From: Oscillospiraceae bacterium NTUH-002-81
Lineage (GTDB): Bacteria > Bacillota > Clostridia > Lachnospirales > Lachnospiraceae
DNA: 64,000 nt
Assembly (NCBI GenBank): GCA_032620915.1
Contig: CP136052.1
Location: forward strand, 2,472,001-2,536,000
Direction: 5' to 3'
Part shown: piece by piece, positions 46,549 through 54,796 of the stretch
How the letters are laid out: the number at the start of each line of letters is the position of its first letter
How positions within the stretch are numbered: the stretch's first letter is position 1
The notes under the pieces: model-generated
The model's database searches: none
Told to the model about the DNA's origin: nothing
Seen by the model: the letters and a program-made list of their open reading frames with translations, nothing else
Translations under genes and position numbers: made by a program

Positions 46549-47880
46549 ATGACAACTGAGCACCTGACCGTGCATCATTTTTTTCAGGCCTGTCTCACTG
46601 AGCGCAGCGCAGAACATACACTCGCTCTGACAGATCCTTCCATTTCTGTTATGGGTATCAGCAAAGATACCGCAATACTGGACAGAAACGGGTTCCAGAA
46701 AATGCTGGAGCATGAATTTGCCATTCACCCGGAACCGGTTACCTTCCGAATCCATAACTGGAATCAACAGCTCCTGGTTCCCGGCTTGTGGAACTGCTTT
46801 TTTATTATAGATATGGCGGCATACAGCAAAGAAAACATCCCGACTGTCATCTCTTCTCTGCCAGTCAGCATCACACTGCGACAGCAGGGAAAGGATTATC
46901 GCATATGCAGCATTCATGCCTCCATACCGTCGGACGAGCTGCCGACCATCTCAATCCCGCAGGACATCGCCTCACTGGAAGCTTCCTCCCAGAAGGATAT
47001 CATCGGTCTGCTCTGCCAGCTCATGCCCGGCGGCATCATCGGTGTCTACCTGAAGAACGGTTTCCCGCTCTATATGGCCAACGATACCGTCCTGTCCTGG
47101 CTGGGCTACAGCTACCAGGAATTTCTCGACTGCACCGGCGGCTATGTGGAACGGGTCATCCACCCGGCTGACAGAAATAAGGTATCCGATGCCATTTCCC
47201 GGCAGCTGGGCCACAGTTCCTGCTATGAGCTGGACTACCGGCTGCTCAGGAAGGATGGGGACTGTCTGTGGGTCAACGATGTGGGGCGCAAGATCACACT
47301 GGACAATGGGAAAAGCATTCTGATCAGTGTCCTCATCGACACATCCAAGGATGTGCGGGATAAGAATATCCTCATGGAGCGCTCTGTCCGGGACGATCTG
47401 ACCGGTCTGTACAACCGCAGAGGCGGCCAGCAGCTGATCTCCATGCGGCTGCAGGAATTTTCCAGGGCCCGGACAGATGCCCCTTATCTTTTCCTCATTA
47501 TGGACATCGACAATTTCAAAGCCCTCAATGACATTTACGGTCACCACGAGGGCGATCGGATGCTGCAGTTTGTAGCCAAGCTTTTGCTGAAAACATTCCG
47601 CACCTCCGACATTGTGTTCCGTCTGGGCGGTGATGAGTTCATCATCTTCCTGCCCCACTGCCCGGATTCCGGCCCCATCTATTCCAAGATCACCCGGGTC
47701 TGCCGGGAATACCGGGAACAGGTCTGCCGGGAGTATCCCCGCAGCCAGTCGTCCCTCTCTCTGGGCGGCATCCAGAGCGGGCGCACATTTTCCTTCGAGC
47801 ACCTGTATCAGGCTGCGGATAAGGTATTATATGAGGTAAAAAATACCACCAAAGACGCCTTTCATGTCATCACACTTTAA
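46549..47880 (+). CDS. PAS-GGDEF diguanylate cyclase, cytoplasmic
   Basis: 443 aa with no membrane segment. An N-terminal SnoaL-like alpha/beta domain (about 1-130), a PAS domain (about 150-270; MPGGIIGVYLKNGFPLYMAN) and GGDEF (LGGDEFIIF near 358-366; MDIDNFKALNDIYGHHEGD). The active-site residues look intact. It is an intracellular sensor that should make c-di-GMP. RBS GGGAGGCG. A C9 run lies about 90 bp upstream. Confidence 0.88.
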   Translation: MTTEHLTVHHFFQACLTERSAEHTLALTDPSISVMGISKDTAILDRNGFQKMLEHEFAIHPEPVTFRIHNWNQQLLVPGLWNCFFIIDMAAYSKENIPTVISSLPVSITLRQQGKDYRICSIHASIPSDELPTISIPQDIASLEASSQKDIIGLLCQLMPGGIIGVYLKNGFPLYMANDTVLSWLGYSYQEFLDCTGGYVERVIHPADRNKVSDAISRQLGHSSCYELDYRLLRKDGDCLWVNDVGRKITLDNGKSILISVLIDTSKDVRDKNILMERSVRDDLTGLYNRRGGQQLISMRLQEFSRARTDAPYLFLIMDIDNFKALNDIYGHHEGDRMLQFVAKLLLKTFRTSDIVFRLGGDEFIIFLPHCPDSGPIYSKITRVCREYREQVCREYPRSQSSLSLGGIQSGRTFSFEHLYQAADKVLYEVKNTTKDAFHVITL

Positions 47881-47881
47881 A

Positions 47882-47923
47882 AAAAGAGGAACCTCCCGTC
47901 AGGGAACTGGTTCCTCTTTTTCT
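47882..47923. terminator. Bidirectional terminator, PAS-GGDEF and TRAP genes
   Basis: AAAAGAGGAACC (47882-47893) pairs with GGTTCCTCTTTT (47909-47920), followed by TTC. Confidence 0.88.
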
Positions 47924-47951
47924 GATCTCAGATTCTTTTTTAACCACGCGT

Positions 47952-49937
47952 TTACGCTGCAGCTTTTGTTTTCTTGGCATCGCCATACTGAATGACGCAC
48001 ACTGCACCCACCAGCACGAGGCCGATAATGTCTGTGATACTTCCCGGAATGAGCAGGGTCAGTCCACCGGCGATACACATGATCCGCTCGATGACTTTCA
48101 TATTTCGGAAGATGTAACCTCCCAGTCCTGCGGCCATACCGAACATACCGATCAGGGCGGTGATGGTGATCATCACTACCTCATACCACTGGGCATCGAT
48201 GAAGAGCATCTTCGGATTCAGTGCAAAAATATACGGTACGATGAAGGCACCGATGGCAAGCCTTGTGGCATTGAGCGCCGTCCGCATCGGCGGTGCTTTC
48301 GCGATGGCAGAACCCGCATAGGCAGCCAGGGCTACCGGCGGCGTGATATCTGCCACGATACCGAAATAGAATACGAAGAAATGCGCTGCCAGCATGGGGA
48401 TACCGATCTCCTCATTCATAAGGATCGGCGCACAGGTTGCTGCCATGATACAGTAGTTTGCCGTGGTGGGCACGCCCATACCAAGCACGATACAGCAGAT
48501 CATCGTCAGGAACAGTGCCACAATGGCTCTTCCGCCGGAAGCGGATACGATGGCACGCAGCAGCTTGGACGCCAGACCTGTGGAGGTGATACAGCCAGCC
48601 ACAATACCGGCCATGGCGCAGGCAGCGGCTACCGTAATGGTTCCCTTTCCGCCGGCCTCCAGTGCATCGATACATTTTGTAAAATTGATGCGGTTATCCG
48701 CATTGATGATACCAACCGCAATGGTGACGAGAATGGCAATGGCTGCCGCACTCTGCATCGTTCTCGTTCCGTTGGATACGAGCACCACCAGAACGATCAG
48801 CGGCAGCAGCAGATAAATCTTCTTCACCAGCACGCTGAACTTGGGCAGCTCGTCACGGCTTAAGCCCCGAAGGCCCAGCTTCTTGGCTTCCAGATGCACT
48901 GCGATATAAATACCGAGGAAATACAGCACTGCCGGAAGGATGGCCAGAAGAGCGATCTTGGCATAAGGCACACCGGTGTACTCTGCCATCAGGAAGGCTG
49001 CGGCACCCATGATGGGCGGCATGATCTGTCCGCCTGTGGAGGCTGCCGCCTCAACGGCACCGGCAAACTCGCCCTTGTATCCGGTCTTCTTCATCATCGG
49101 GATCGTCACAGAACCGGTGGTTACCGTATTACCTACGGAAGAACCGGACACCATACCACACAGGGCAGAAGAAATAACCGCCACCTTGGCCGGGCCGCCT
49201 GCGGATGCACCAGCTACCGTGTTGGCCAGATCGATGAAGAAGTTGGCGATTCCCGTCCGCTCCAGGAACGCACCGAAAATAATAAATACAACAATGTACT
49301 TCTGACACACATTGACCGGCGTGTTCATCAGACCGTTGGTCGTGTAGAACAGGTCATAAATAACTTTACCAAAACGAACATTGGCAAAGGTGTAGATCAG
49401 CAGAAGGCCAACCACACACAGGATTGGCACGCCCACACTCCGGCGGCACAGCTCCACCAGCGCCAGAATGCCGATGATGGCGATCGTCAGCATAAACGGA
49501 TCCTTGGAGAGCTGGTTATAGCTCTTTAACAGGATATCCTGTGCATTGAAAGCAAAATAGAAGAACGGGAATGCCCCCACCACCATGATGATCACATCAT
49601 ACCAGGGAACGCTGTTTGGCTTCACATGATTCTTGCGCATCGGGAAATTCAGATAACCGATGATAATGATCAGGCCGAGGAACAACGTCAGCCGTTTCTC
49701 CGGAAGACTCTTGTCAAACAGGGTCAGATACAGGCAGAACAGGGAAAATCCGGCCATGAGCCAGCGGATCACCTGTCTGGGAATGCCCTCCCATACACGG
49801 ACATTGGATTCCCGGTCATATTTCTTCATGACCGCTTCCACATCCTCCATGGTTCCCGTGGAGGTATCATGTACCTCTTCCGCCGCAGACACATGGCCTG
49901 CAGCATCGTTGTCAGCTTTCTTATGTAAAAAACTCAT
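47952..49937 (-). CDS. TRAP transporter fused permease (4TM-12TM type)
   Basis: 661 aa, about 16-18 hydrophobic segments: small and large TRAP membrane subunits fused. Conserved large-subunit blocks include GMVSGSSVGNTVTTGSVTIP, AAASTGGQIMPPIMGAAAF and LGMGVPTTANYCIMAA. It imports an organic acid-type solute using an ion gradient, with the TAXI binding protein encoded upstream. Start 49937 (MSFLHKKADN) follows GAAAGGAGAG. Confidence 0.93.
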   Translation of the reverse strand: MSFLHKKADNDAAGHVSAAEEVHDTSTGTMEDVEAVMKKYDRESNVRVWEGIPRQVIRWLMAGFSLFCLYLTLFDKSLPEKRLTLFLGLIIIIGYLNFPMRKNHVKPNSVPWYDVIIMVVGAFPFFYFAFNAQDILLKSYNQLSKDPFMLTIAIIGILALVELCRRSVGVPILCVVGLLLIYTFANVRFGKVIYDLFYTTNGLMNTPVNVCQKYIVVFIIFGAFLERTGIANFFIDLANTVAGASAGGPAKVAVISSALCGMVSGSSVGNTVTTGSVTIPMMKKTGYKGEFAGAVEAAASTGGQIMPPIMGAAAFLMAEYTGVPYAKIALLAILPAVLYFLGIYIAVHLEAKKLGLRGLSRDELPKFSVLVKKIYLLLPLIVLVVLVSNGTRTMQSAAAIAILVTIAVGIINADNRINFTKCIDALEAGGKGTITVAAACAMAGIVAGCITSTGLASKLLRAIVSASGGRAIVALFLTMICCIVLGMGVPTTANYCIMAATCAPILMNEEIGIPMLAAHFFVFYFGIVADITPPVALAAYAGSAIAKAPPMRTALNATRLAIGAFIVPYIFALNPKMLFIDAQWYEVVMITITALIGMFGMAAGLGGYIFRNMKVIERIMCIAGGLTLLIPGSITDIIGLVLVGAVCVIQYGDAKKTKAAA

Positions 49938-49969
49938 AAGCAGTCTCTCCTTTCCGAACGATAGTAAAT

Positions 49970-50085
49970 GAGCGCCGCAGCGCCCATCCGCTCCGGAGCG
50001 ATTCGTGGATACAGAAAAATCATGTATCACGAATAAATAAAACCAAAATAAGAAAAGAAGGGGGCCGGTGTCCAGTCCCCCTCTT
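49970..50085 (-). promoter_or_regulatory. Hairpin-rich spacer between the TAXI and permease genes
   Basis: In mRNA order: GGGGG...CCCCC stem followed by TTCTTTTCTT (50052-50085, terminator-like); ATTCGTG-bulge-ATAC/GTATCACGAAT stem (50001-50034); and the palindrome CGCTCCGGAGCG (49989-50000). These could reduce read-through or stabilise the upstream mRNA, raising binding protein over permease. Confidence 0.65.
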
Positions 50086-50125
50086 TATTCACATCAGTGT
50101 CACAGAAGGATTTCCGTATCCGGAA

Positions 50126-51133
50126 TTATTTTGTCGGAACCTCAAAGCCCTTCTCCTGGAAATATTTGGCAGCGCCCGGATGATACGGTACTGCGGTTAC
50201 AGAAGCTGCGAACTCAGGATCCAGTTCACTCTTCTTGTCATGTCCCAGGGTATCAATGCTGTCAAAAATACCGGAAACAACATTGTAAATGTCATCCTCA
50301 GCCACATCATCTCTTGCAATGATCACAGCGCCTACTGCAACAGTCGTTGCGTCTTCCTTCATATTATAAGCATCTGCCGGAATCACGTTCTTGCTGTAGT
50401 AAGGAGAGGTCTCGATCAGCTTCTCGATGTGCGCGTCATCCAGCTGAACAAGATATACGTCACGGGTAGCAGCCAGGGAAGTTACAGCGGTGGTCGGTGC
50501 ACCTGCGGTGATGAATGCTGCATCGATCTTGCCGTCCTGCAGAGAATCTACACTGTCACCAAAGGACTGGTAAGTAGGATTGATGTCATCGATGGTCAGG
50601 TCATAAGCGCCAAGCATATCTACTGCGTTGAAATAAACACCGGAACCGGAGTCACCAACAGATACGTTCTTGCCCTTCAGGTCAGCAACGGACTTGATCT
50701 CGGGATCCAGTGTGACAATCTGTACCTGCTCCATGTAAAGTGCTGCAACGGTAGAGAAGTTGTCTACCTTTGCGCCCTCAAACAGGTTTGTTCCCTGATA
50801 TGCATAAGACATAACGTCAGACTGTACGAAACCTAACTGTGCATCACCGGCATCCATAGCCTCGATGTTGGCCTTGGAACCCTTACCTACGATAGCAGTT
50901 ACTGTGGTGTCTGTCAGGTCACTGATCTGTCCTGCCAATACGCTTCCGAATCCATAATAGGTTCCCTGGTCTCCGCCTGTTGTGAAGATCAGCTCCCCAC
51001 CGGAACTCTTGGATTCATCGGATGTGCTTTCCCCTGTGCTGCTGCCGCCGTCAGAACTGCCGCCGCATGCGGCCAGAGAAGCTGCCATTACAACTGTCAG
51101 TAAAACTGCTGTCAGTTTCTTCCATTTTTTCAT
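50126..51133 (-). CDS. TAXI-family TRAP solute-binding lipoprotein
   Basis: 335 aa. Lipobox SLAACGG near residue 20, then a Gly/Ser linker and a TAXI-type periplasmic-binding fold (FTTGGDQGTYYGFGSVLAGQ, VSVGDSGSGVYFNAVDML). It captures the ligand outside the membrane for the fused permease; the ligand is not evident. Start 51133 has AAGGAGAGG upstream. Confidence 0.93.
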   Translation of the reverse strand: MKKWKKLTAVLLTVVMAASLAACGGSSDGGSSTGESTSDESKSSGGELIFTTGGDQGTYYGFGSVLAGQISDLTDTTVTAIVGKGSKANIEAMDAGDAQLGFVQSDVMSYAYQGTNLFEGAKVDNFSTVAALYMEQVQIVTLDPEIKSVADLKGKNVSVGDSGSGVYFNAVDMLGAYDLTIDDINPTYQSFGDSVDSLQDGKIDAAFITAGAPTTAVTSLAATRDVYLVQLDDAHIEKLIETSPYYSKNVIPADAYNMKEDATTVAVGAVIIARDDVAEDDIYNVVSGIFDSIDTLGHDKKSELDPEFAASVTAVPYHPGAAKYFQEKGFEVPTK

Positions 51134-51195
51134 AAATAATACCTCTCCTTTACTCTCTTTTTCTCTATTTGTGCACAAATGCACTCCATCACTCT

Positions 51196-51224
51196 ATTAT
51201 AATAGAAAATGAAGCGCACCACAA
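51196..51224 (-). promoter_or_regulatory. Promoter of the TAXI-TRAP operon
   Basis: On the minus strand TTGTGG (51219-51224), 17-bp spacer, TATAAT (51196-51201). The multi-hairpin element at 51238 starts 14 bp upstream of the -35 box. Confidence 0.6.
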
Positions 51225-51237
51225 GTATAAATTTGTT

Positions 51238-51403
51238 AATACCAGGGGCAAAAAGTCTAAATCCACATGAGCTTGCTCATATGTGGATGAAAGACCTTTT
51301 GCCCCGCCCCGATATGAGCATAAAAGTGGGATGTACATCCCACGATATGCGAATATCCGGCAGAATTGTGAGAGTGCGAAGCACGGAACAATTCGTTGGT
51401 ATT
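51238..51403. repeat. Multi-hairpin element G, 166 bp
   Basis: Short terminal inverted repeat AATACCA/TGGTATT. Hairpin 1 (51245-51305) is GGGGCAAAAAGTCT with AGACCTTTTGCCCC plus ATCCACAT/ATGTGGAT around a GCTTGC tip. Hairpin 2 is the perfect palindrome GTGGGATGTACATCCCAC (51326-51343). Hairpin 3 is GAATTGT/ACAATTC with inner GTGC-GAA-GCAC. Length, tip and order match copies A-C, although sequence identity is low. It fills the mnmA-TAXI gap, otherwise only a promoter and terminator. Confidence 0.7.
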
Positions 51404-51418
51404 ATATGATAAAATCAA

Positions 51419-51457
51419 GTAAAACTTCAGCCCGGACAGTCATTCGTCCAGGCTGAT
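51419..51457 (-). terminator. Terminator after mnmA
   Basis: CAGCCCGGAC (51428-51437) pairs with GTCCAGGCTG (51446-51455), one mismatch; minus-strand tail AAGTTTTACTT. Confidence 0.8.
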
Positions 51458-51464
51458 CACAGAT

Positions 51465-52553
51465 TTATTCTTTTTCCCCGCCGATGATGGTGCCGCCGCC
51501 CAGCACATAGCCGTCCTGGTAGATGACCAGCGCCTGTCCCGGTGCCGCTGCCCGCACCGGTTCTTTGAAGGTACAGCGGATGGTGTCCGCATCCTCCATC
51601 TCCACGGTACACACATCGCCCCGGTGGTTGTAGCGGATCTTGGCAAAGGCCTCCACCGGCCCGTCAATGCCCGGCTGGGCCATAAAGTTCACATGGTTGG
51701 CCCGCACGACCCGACCAAACAGATCCTCGGATTCCCCGATGACCACCTCGTTGGTGTCCGGGCGGATCTCGGTGACGAACACCGGATGGCCCATGGAAAG
51801 GTTCAGGCCCTTGCGCTGCCCGATGGTATAGTGGATGATGCCCCGGTGGGTACCCAGGATGTGCCCCTCCCGATCCACAAAATTGCCAGGCTGGCACGGA
51901 CATCCCGTGCTGCGCTCGATGAAACCGGCGTAATCGTTGTCCGGCACAAAACAGATCTCCTGGCTGTCCGGCTTGTGGGCCACCCGAATACCGGTCTCCT
52001 CCGCCATGGCGCGAATCTGATCCTTCGTATAATCGCCCACCGGCATCAGCGTGTGCTTCAGCTGCCCCTGGGTCAGATTATACAGGGCGTAGGTCTGATC
52101 CTTGGCAGCCGTCACCGACTGGCGCACCGCCATACGGCCGTTTGGCAGCTGCTCGATCCGGGCATAGTGGCCTGTGGCAATGTAATCCGCCCCGATATCC
52201 AGACTGCGCTTTAAGAGCGCCTCCCATTTCACATACCGGTTGCAGGCGATGCACGGATTGGGTGTTCTGCCGCTTACATATTCCGCGGTAAAATAGTCCA
52301 TGACTTTTTCACGGAATACATCTTTAAAGTTCATCACGTAATAGGGAATGTCCAGCTGCGCCGCCACTCTTCTGGCATCGTCCACCGCGGACAGGCCGCA
52401 GCAGCCGCCATTTTCTTCCATGACCGCTTCCTCTTCGTCCTGCCAGATCTGCATCGTCACGCCGATGACCTCATATCCCTGCTGCTTCAGCAGCCAGGCT
52501 GCCACGGAGGAATCCACGCCTCCGGACATCCCGACAACGACCTTTTTCGCCAT
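51465..52553 (-). CDS. mnmA: tRNA-specific 2-thiouridylase MnmA
   Basis: 362 aa. PP-loop GMSGGVDSSVAAWLL at the N-terminus and the two catalytic cysteines in TPNPCIACNRYVKW and SQEICFVPDNDYAG. It inserts sulfur at U34 of Glu, Gln and Lys tRNAs. It is the last gene of iscR-iscS-iscU-mnmA, consistent with IscS as sulfur donor. Confidence 0.96.
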   Translation of the reverse strand: MAKKVVVGMSGGVDSSVAAWLLKQQGYEVIGVTMQIWQDEEEAVMEENGGCCGLSAVDDARRVAAQLDIPYYVMNFKDVFREKVMDYFTAEYVSGRTPNPCIACNRYVKWEALLKRSLDIGADYIATGHYARIEQLPNGRMAVRQSVTAAKDQTYALYNLTQGQLKHTLMPVGDYTKDQIRAMAEETGIRVAHKPDSQEICFVPDNDYAGFIERSTGCPCQPGNFVDREGHILGTHRGIIHYTIGQRKGLNLSMGHPVFVTEIRPDTNEVVIGESEDLFGRVVRANHVNFMAQPGIDGPVEAFAKIRYNHRGDVCTVEMEDADTIRCTFKEPVRAAAPGQALVIYQDGYVLGGGTIIGGEKE

Positions 52554-52556
52554 GAA

Positions 52557-52994
52557 TTAATATTCCTCTTCTTCCTCATGCTCGCTGATGTCAGCAACCG
52601 GCTTGTCCAGTCCCTCGATCACGATGTTGTGCTTCTGCGCATAATCCCACAGTGCGGCATGGATTGCCTCCTCTGCCAGAAGAGAGCAGTGCACCTTGAC
52701 CGGCGGAAGGCCATCCAGCGCCTCCATAACTGCCTTGTTCGTTACCTGCAGCGCCTCCTGGATGGATTTGCCCTTTACAAGCTCGGTTGCCATACTGCTG
52801 GTTGCCACAGCAGCGCCGCAGCCGAACGTTTTAAACTTACATTCCTGGATGATGCCGTTGTCATCAATATCCAGGTACATTCTCATGATATCTCCGCATT
52901 TTGCGTTGCCCACGGTACCCACGCCGCTGGCGTTCTCTATTTCTCCCACATTTCTGGGATGCTGAAAATGGTCCATTACTTTCTCGCTGTACAT
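52557..52994 (-). CDS. iscU: IscU/NifU-type Fe-S scaffold
   Basis: 145 aa. Three ligand cysteines: NAKCGD, FGCGAAVATSS and KVHCSLLAEEAI. It assembles Fe-S clusters with sulfur from the adjacent desulfurase. The C-terminus is Glu-rich. It lies 17 bp after iscS. Confidence 0.94.
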   Translation of the reverse strand: MYSEKVMDHFQHPRNVGEIENASGVGTVGNAKCGDIMRMYLDIDDNGIIQECKFKTFGCGAAVATSSMATELVKGKSIQEALQVTNKAVMEALDGLPPVKVHCSLLAEEAIHAALWDYAQKHNIVIEGLDKPVADISEHEEEEEY

Positions 52995-53011
52995 ATGCTA
53001 TCTCCTCCGGT

Positions 53012-54193
53012 TTAAACCTGTTTTTTTACAAAATCCTCGTATAACGGGGACATACTTCTTAATTTCTGTACGATCTCTTTCAGACAGTCTACAACATAGT
53101 CCATATCTTCCTTGGTGATCTCCTCGTTGAGGGTCAGACGCAGGGAACCATGGGCGATCTCATGGGGCAGGCCGATGGCCATCAGCACATGGGAGGGATC
53201 CAGGGAACCTGAGGTACAGGCTGATCCGCTGGAGCCGCAGATTCCCTTCATATCCAGCATGATCAGCAGGGATTCTCCTTCGATGAACTGGAAGCTGAAG
53301 TTGGCGTTGTTGGGCAGACGGTCTGTCTTATGGCCGTTCAGTCTTGTGTACGGGATCTCTGCCAGTACCCGGCCGATCAGGTAATCGCGAAGCTCTGCCT
53401 CTTTGGCGGTACGCTCTGCCATATTGGCAAATGCACGCTCTACTGCCTTGCCGTAGCCGACGATGCCCGGCACGTTCTCTGTTCCTGCCCGGCGTTTACG
53501 CTCCTGTGCGCCGCCATGAATGAAGGAACGGATCTTCACACCCTTGCGGATGTACAGGAAACCGATGCCCTTGGGGCCGTTTAACTTGTGGCCGCTGGAG
53601 CTTAACATATCAATGTGGCATTCGTCTACATTGATGGGCAGCTGGCCGTATGCCTGTACGGCATCGGTGTGGAATAAAATGCCGTGCTCATGGGCGATCT
53701 CACCGATCTCCCTGATGGGCTGGATGGTGCCGATCTCGTTGTTGGCATACATGACAGAAATCAGGATCGTGGTCGGGCGGATGGCTTTCTTTAACTCATC
53801 CAGCTTTACCACGCCGTTCTCATCCACATCCAGGTAAGTTACCTCGAAACCTCTCTTCTCCAGATATTCGCCGGTATGCAGGATGGCATGATGCTCGATC
53901 TTTGTGGTGATGATGTGATTTCCCTTGCCGGCATAAGCCTCTGCGGTTGCTTTCAGCGCCCAGTTGTCGGACTCGCTGCCGCCTGCGGTAAAGTAGATCT
54001 CGTCAGCCTTGGCTCCCAGAGAAGCTGCGATGGTCTCACGGCTCTTGGCAATGGCTTCTTTGGAATGCGAAGAGAACTCGTATACGCTTGAAGGATTGCC
54101 GTAATACTCCGTAAAATACGGAAGCATTGCCTCCACAACCTCCGGGGCGGTCTTTGTTGTCGCCGCATTGTCCAGATAAATCAGTTTTTTCAT
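53012..54193 (-). CDS. iscS: Cysteine desulfurase, IscS/NifS type
   Basis: 393 aa. PLP lysine in SSGHKLNGPKGIG and active-site cysteine in CGSSGSACTSGSLDPSH, the long-loop class I arrangement. Sulfur source for IscU and MnmA. Start 54193 (MKKLIYLDNAATTKT) with AAGGAG upstream. Confidence 0.96.
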   Translation of the reverse strand: MKKLIYLDNAATTKTAPEVVEAMLPYFTEYYGNPSSVYEFSSHSKEAIAKSRETIAASLGAKADEIYFTAGGSESDNWALKATAEAYAGKGNHIITTKIEHHAILHTGEYLEKRGFEVTYLDVDENGVVKLDELKKAIRPTTILISVMYANNEIGTIQPIREIGEIAHEHGILFHTDAVQAYGQLPINVDECHIDMLSSSGHKLNGPKGIGFLYIRKGVKIRSFIHGGAQERKRRAGTENVPGIVGYGKAVERAFANMAERTAKEAELRDYLIGRVLAEIPYTRLNGHKTDRLPNNANFSFQFIEGESLLIMLDMKGICGSSGSACTSGSLDPSHVLMAIGLPHEIAHGSLRLTLNEEITKEDMDYVVDCLKEIVQKLRSMSPLYEDFVKKQV

Positions 54194-54207
54194 AATGTGT
54201 TCGCTCC

Positions 54208-54660
54208 TTACTGGCACCTTCCCTGTGCCCCATATTGTTCAATGACTTTCTTATTTTCTTTTACCAGCTGATCCAGCATGATCTCATCCACCGTGCGGTT
54301 GATGCTGTCATTGATGCGCTTCCAGACGTACTTCGTCACGCAGATGTCCATCGTATCACATCCGCCGTCGCCGTCCAGCCCCGGACAGGCCACCGCATCC
54401 AGACTGCCCTCCAGCGCGCGCAGCACATCCCCTACGGAAATCTGCCCGGCATCCTTCGCCAGACGGTATCCGCCGGACGCGCCTCTGGTGCTCACCACCA
54501 GCCCCGCCTTCTTGAGCTTTGCCAACAGCTGTTCCAGATAACTCTCCGAAATATTCTGCCGGTCTGCAATACTCTGTATGGATACTGCTCCCGCATCCTG
54601 ATACACAGCAAGATCCAGAATTGCACGAAGCCCGTATCTTCCTTTTGTCGAAAGCTTCAT
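54208..54660 (-). CDS. iscR: Rrf2/IscR-family regulator
   Basis: 150 aa: winged helix (STKGRYGLRAILDLAVYQ, NISESYLEQLLAKLKKAGL) and three cysteines (ACPGLDGDGGCDTMDIC) able to bind an Fe-S cluster. It heads the isc-mnmA operon and probably represses it when clusters are plentiful. Confidence 0.93.
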   Translation of the reverse strand: MKLSTKGRYGLRAILDLAVYQDAGAVSIQSIADRQNISESYLEQLLAKLKKAGLVVSTRGASGGYRLAKDAGQISVGDVLRALEGSLDAVACPGLDGDGGCDTMDICVTKYVWKRINDSINRTVDEIMLDQLVKENKKVIEQYGAQGRCQ

Positions 54661-54711
54661 TTCGTCATCCCTTCTGTCAATTCCGACTGTTTTACTCGGA
54701 TTTCCAGTAGT

Positions 54712-54740
54712 AGAATATCATCCACGGCCAGTTCTGTCAA
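54712..54740 (-). promoter_or_regulatory. iscR: Promoter of iscR-iscS-iscU-mnmA
   Basis: On the minus strand TTGACA (54735-54740), 17-bp spacer, TATTCT (54712-54717). A TACT...AGTA inverted pair just downstream (about 54694-54713) is a possible IscR site. Confidence 0.75.
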
Positions 54741-54796
54741 GGTGATTTTCCTCATATATATGAAAAAAGTTTCGTTTTCAGGAGTTTTGGCACGAT

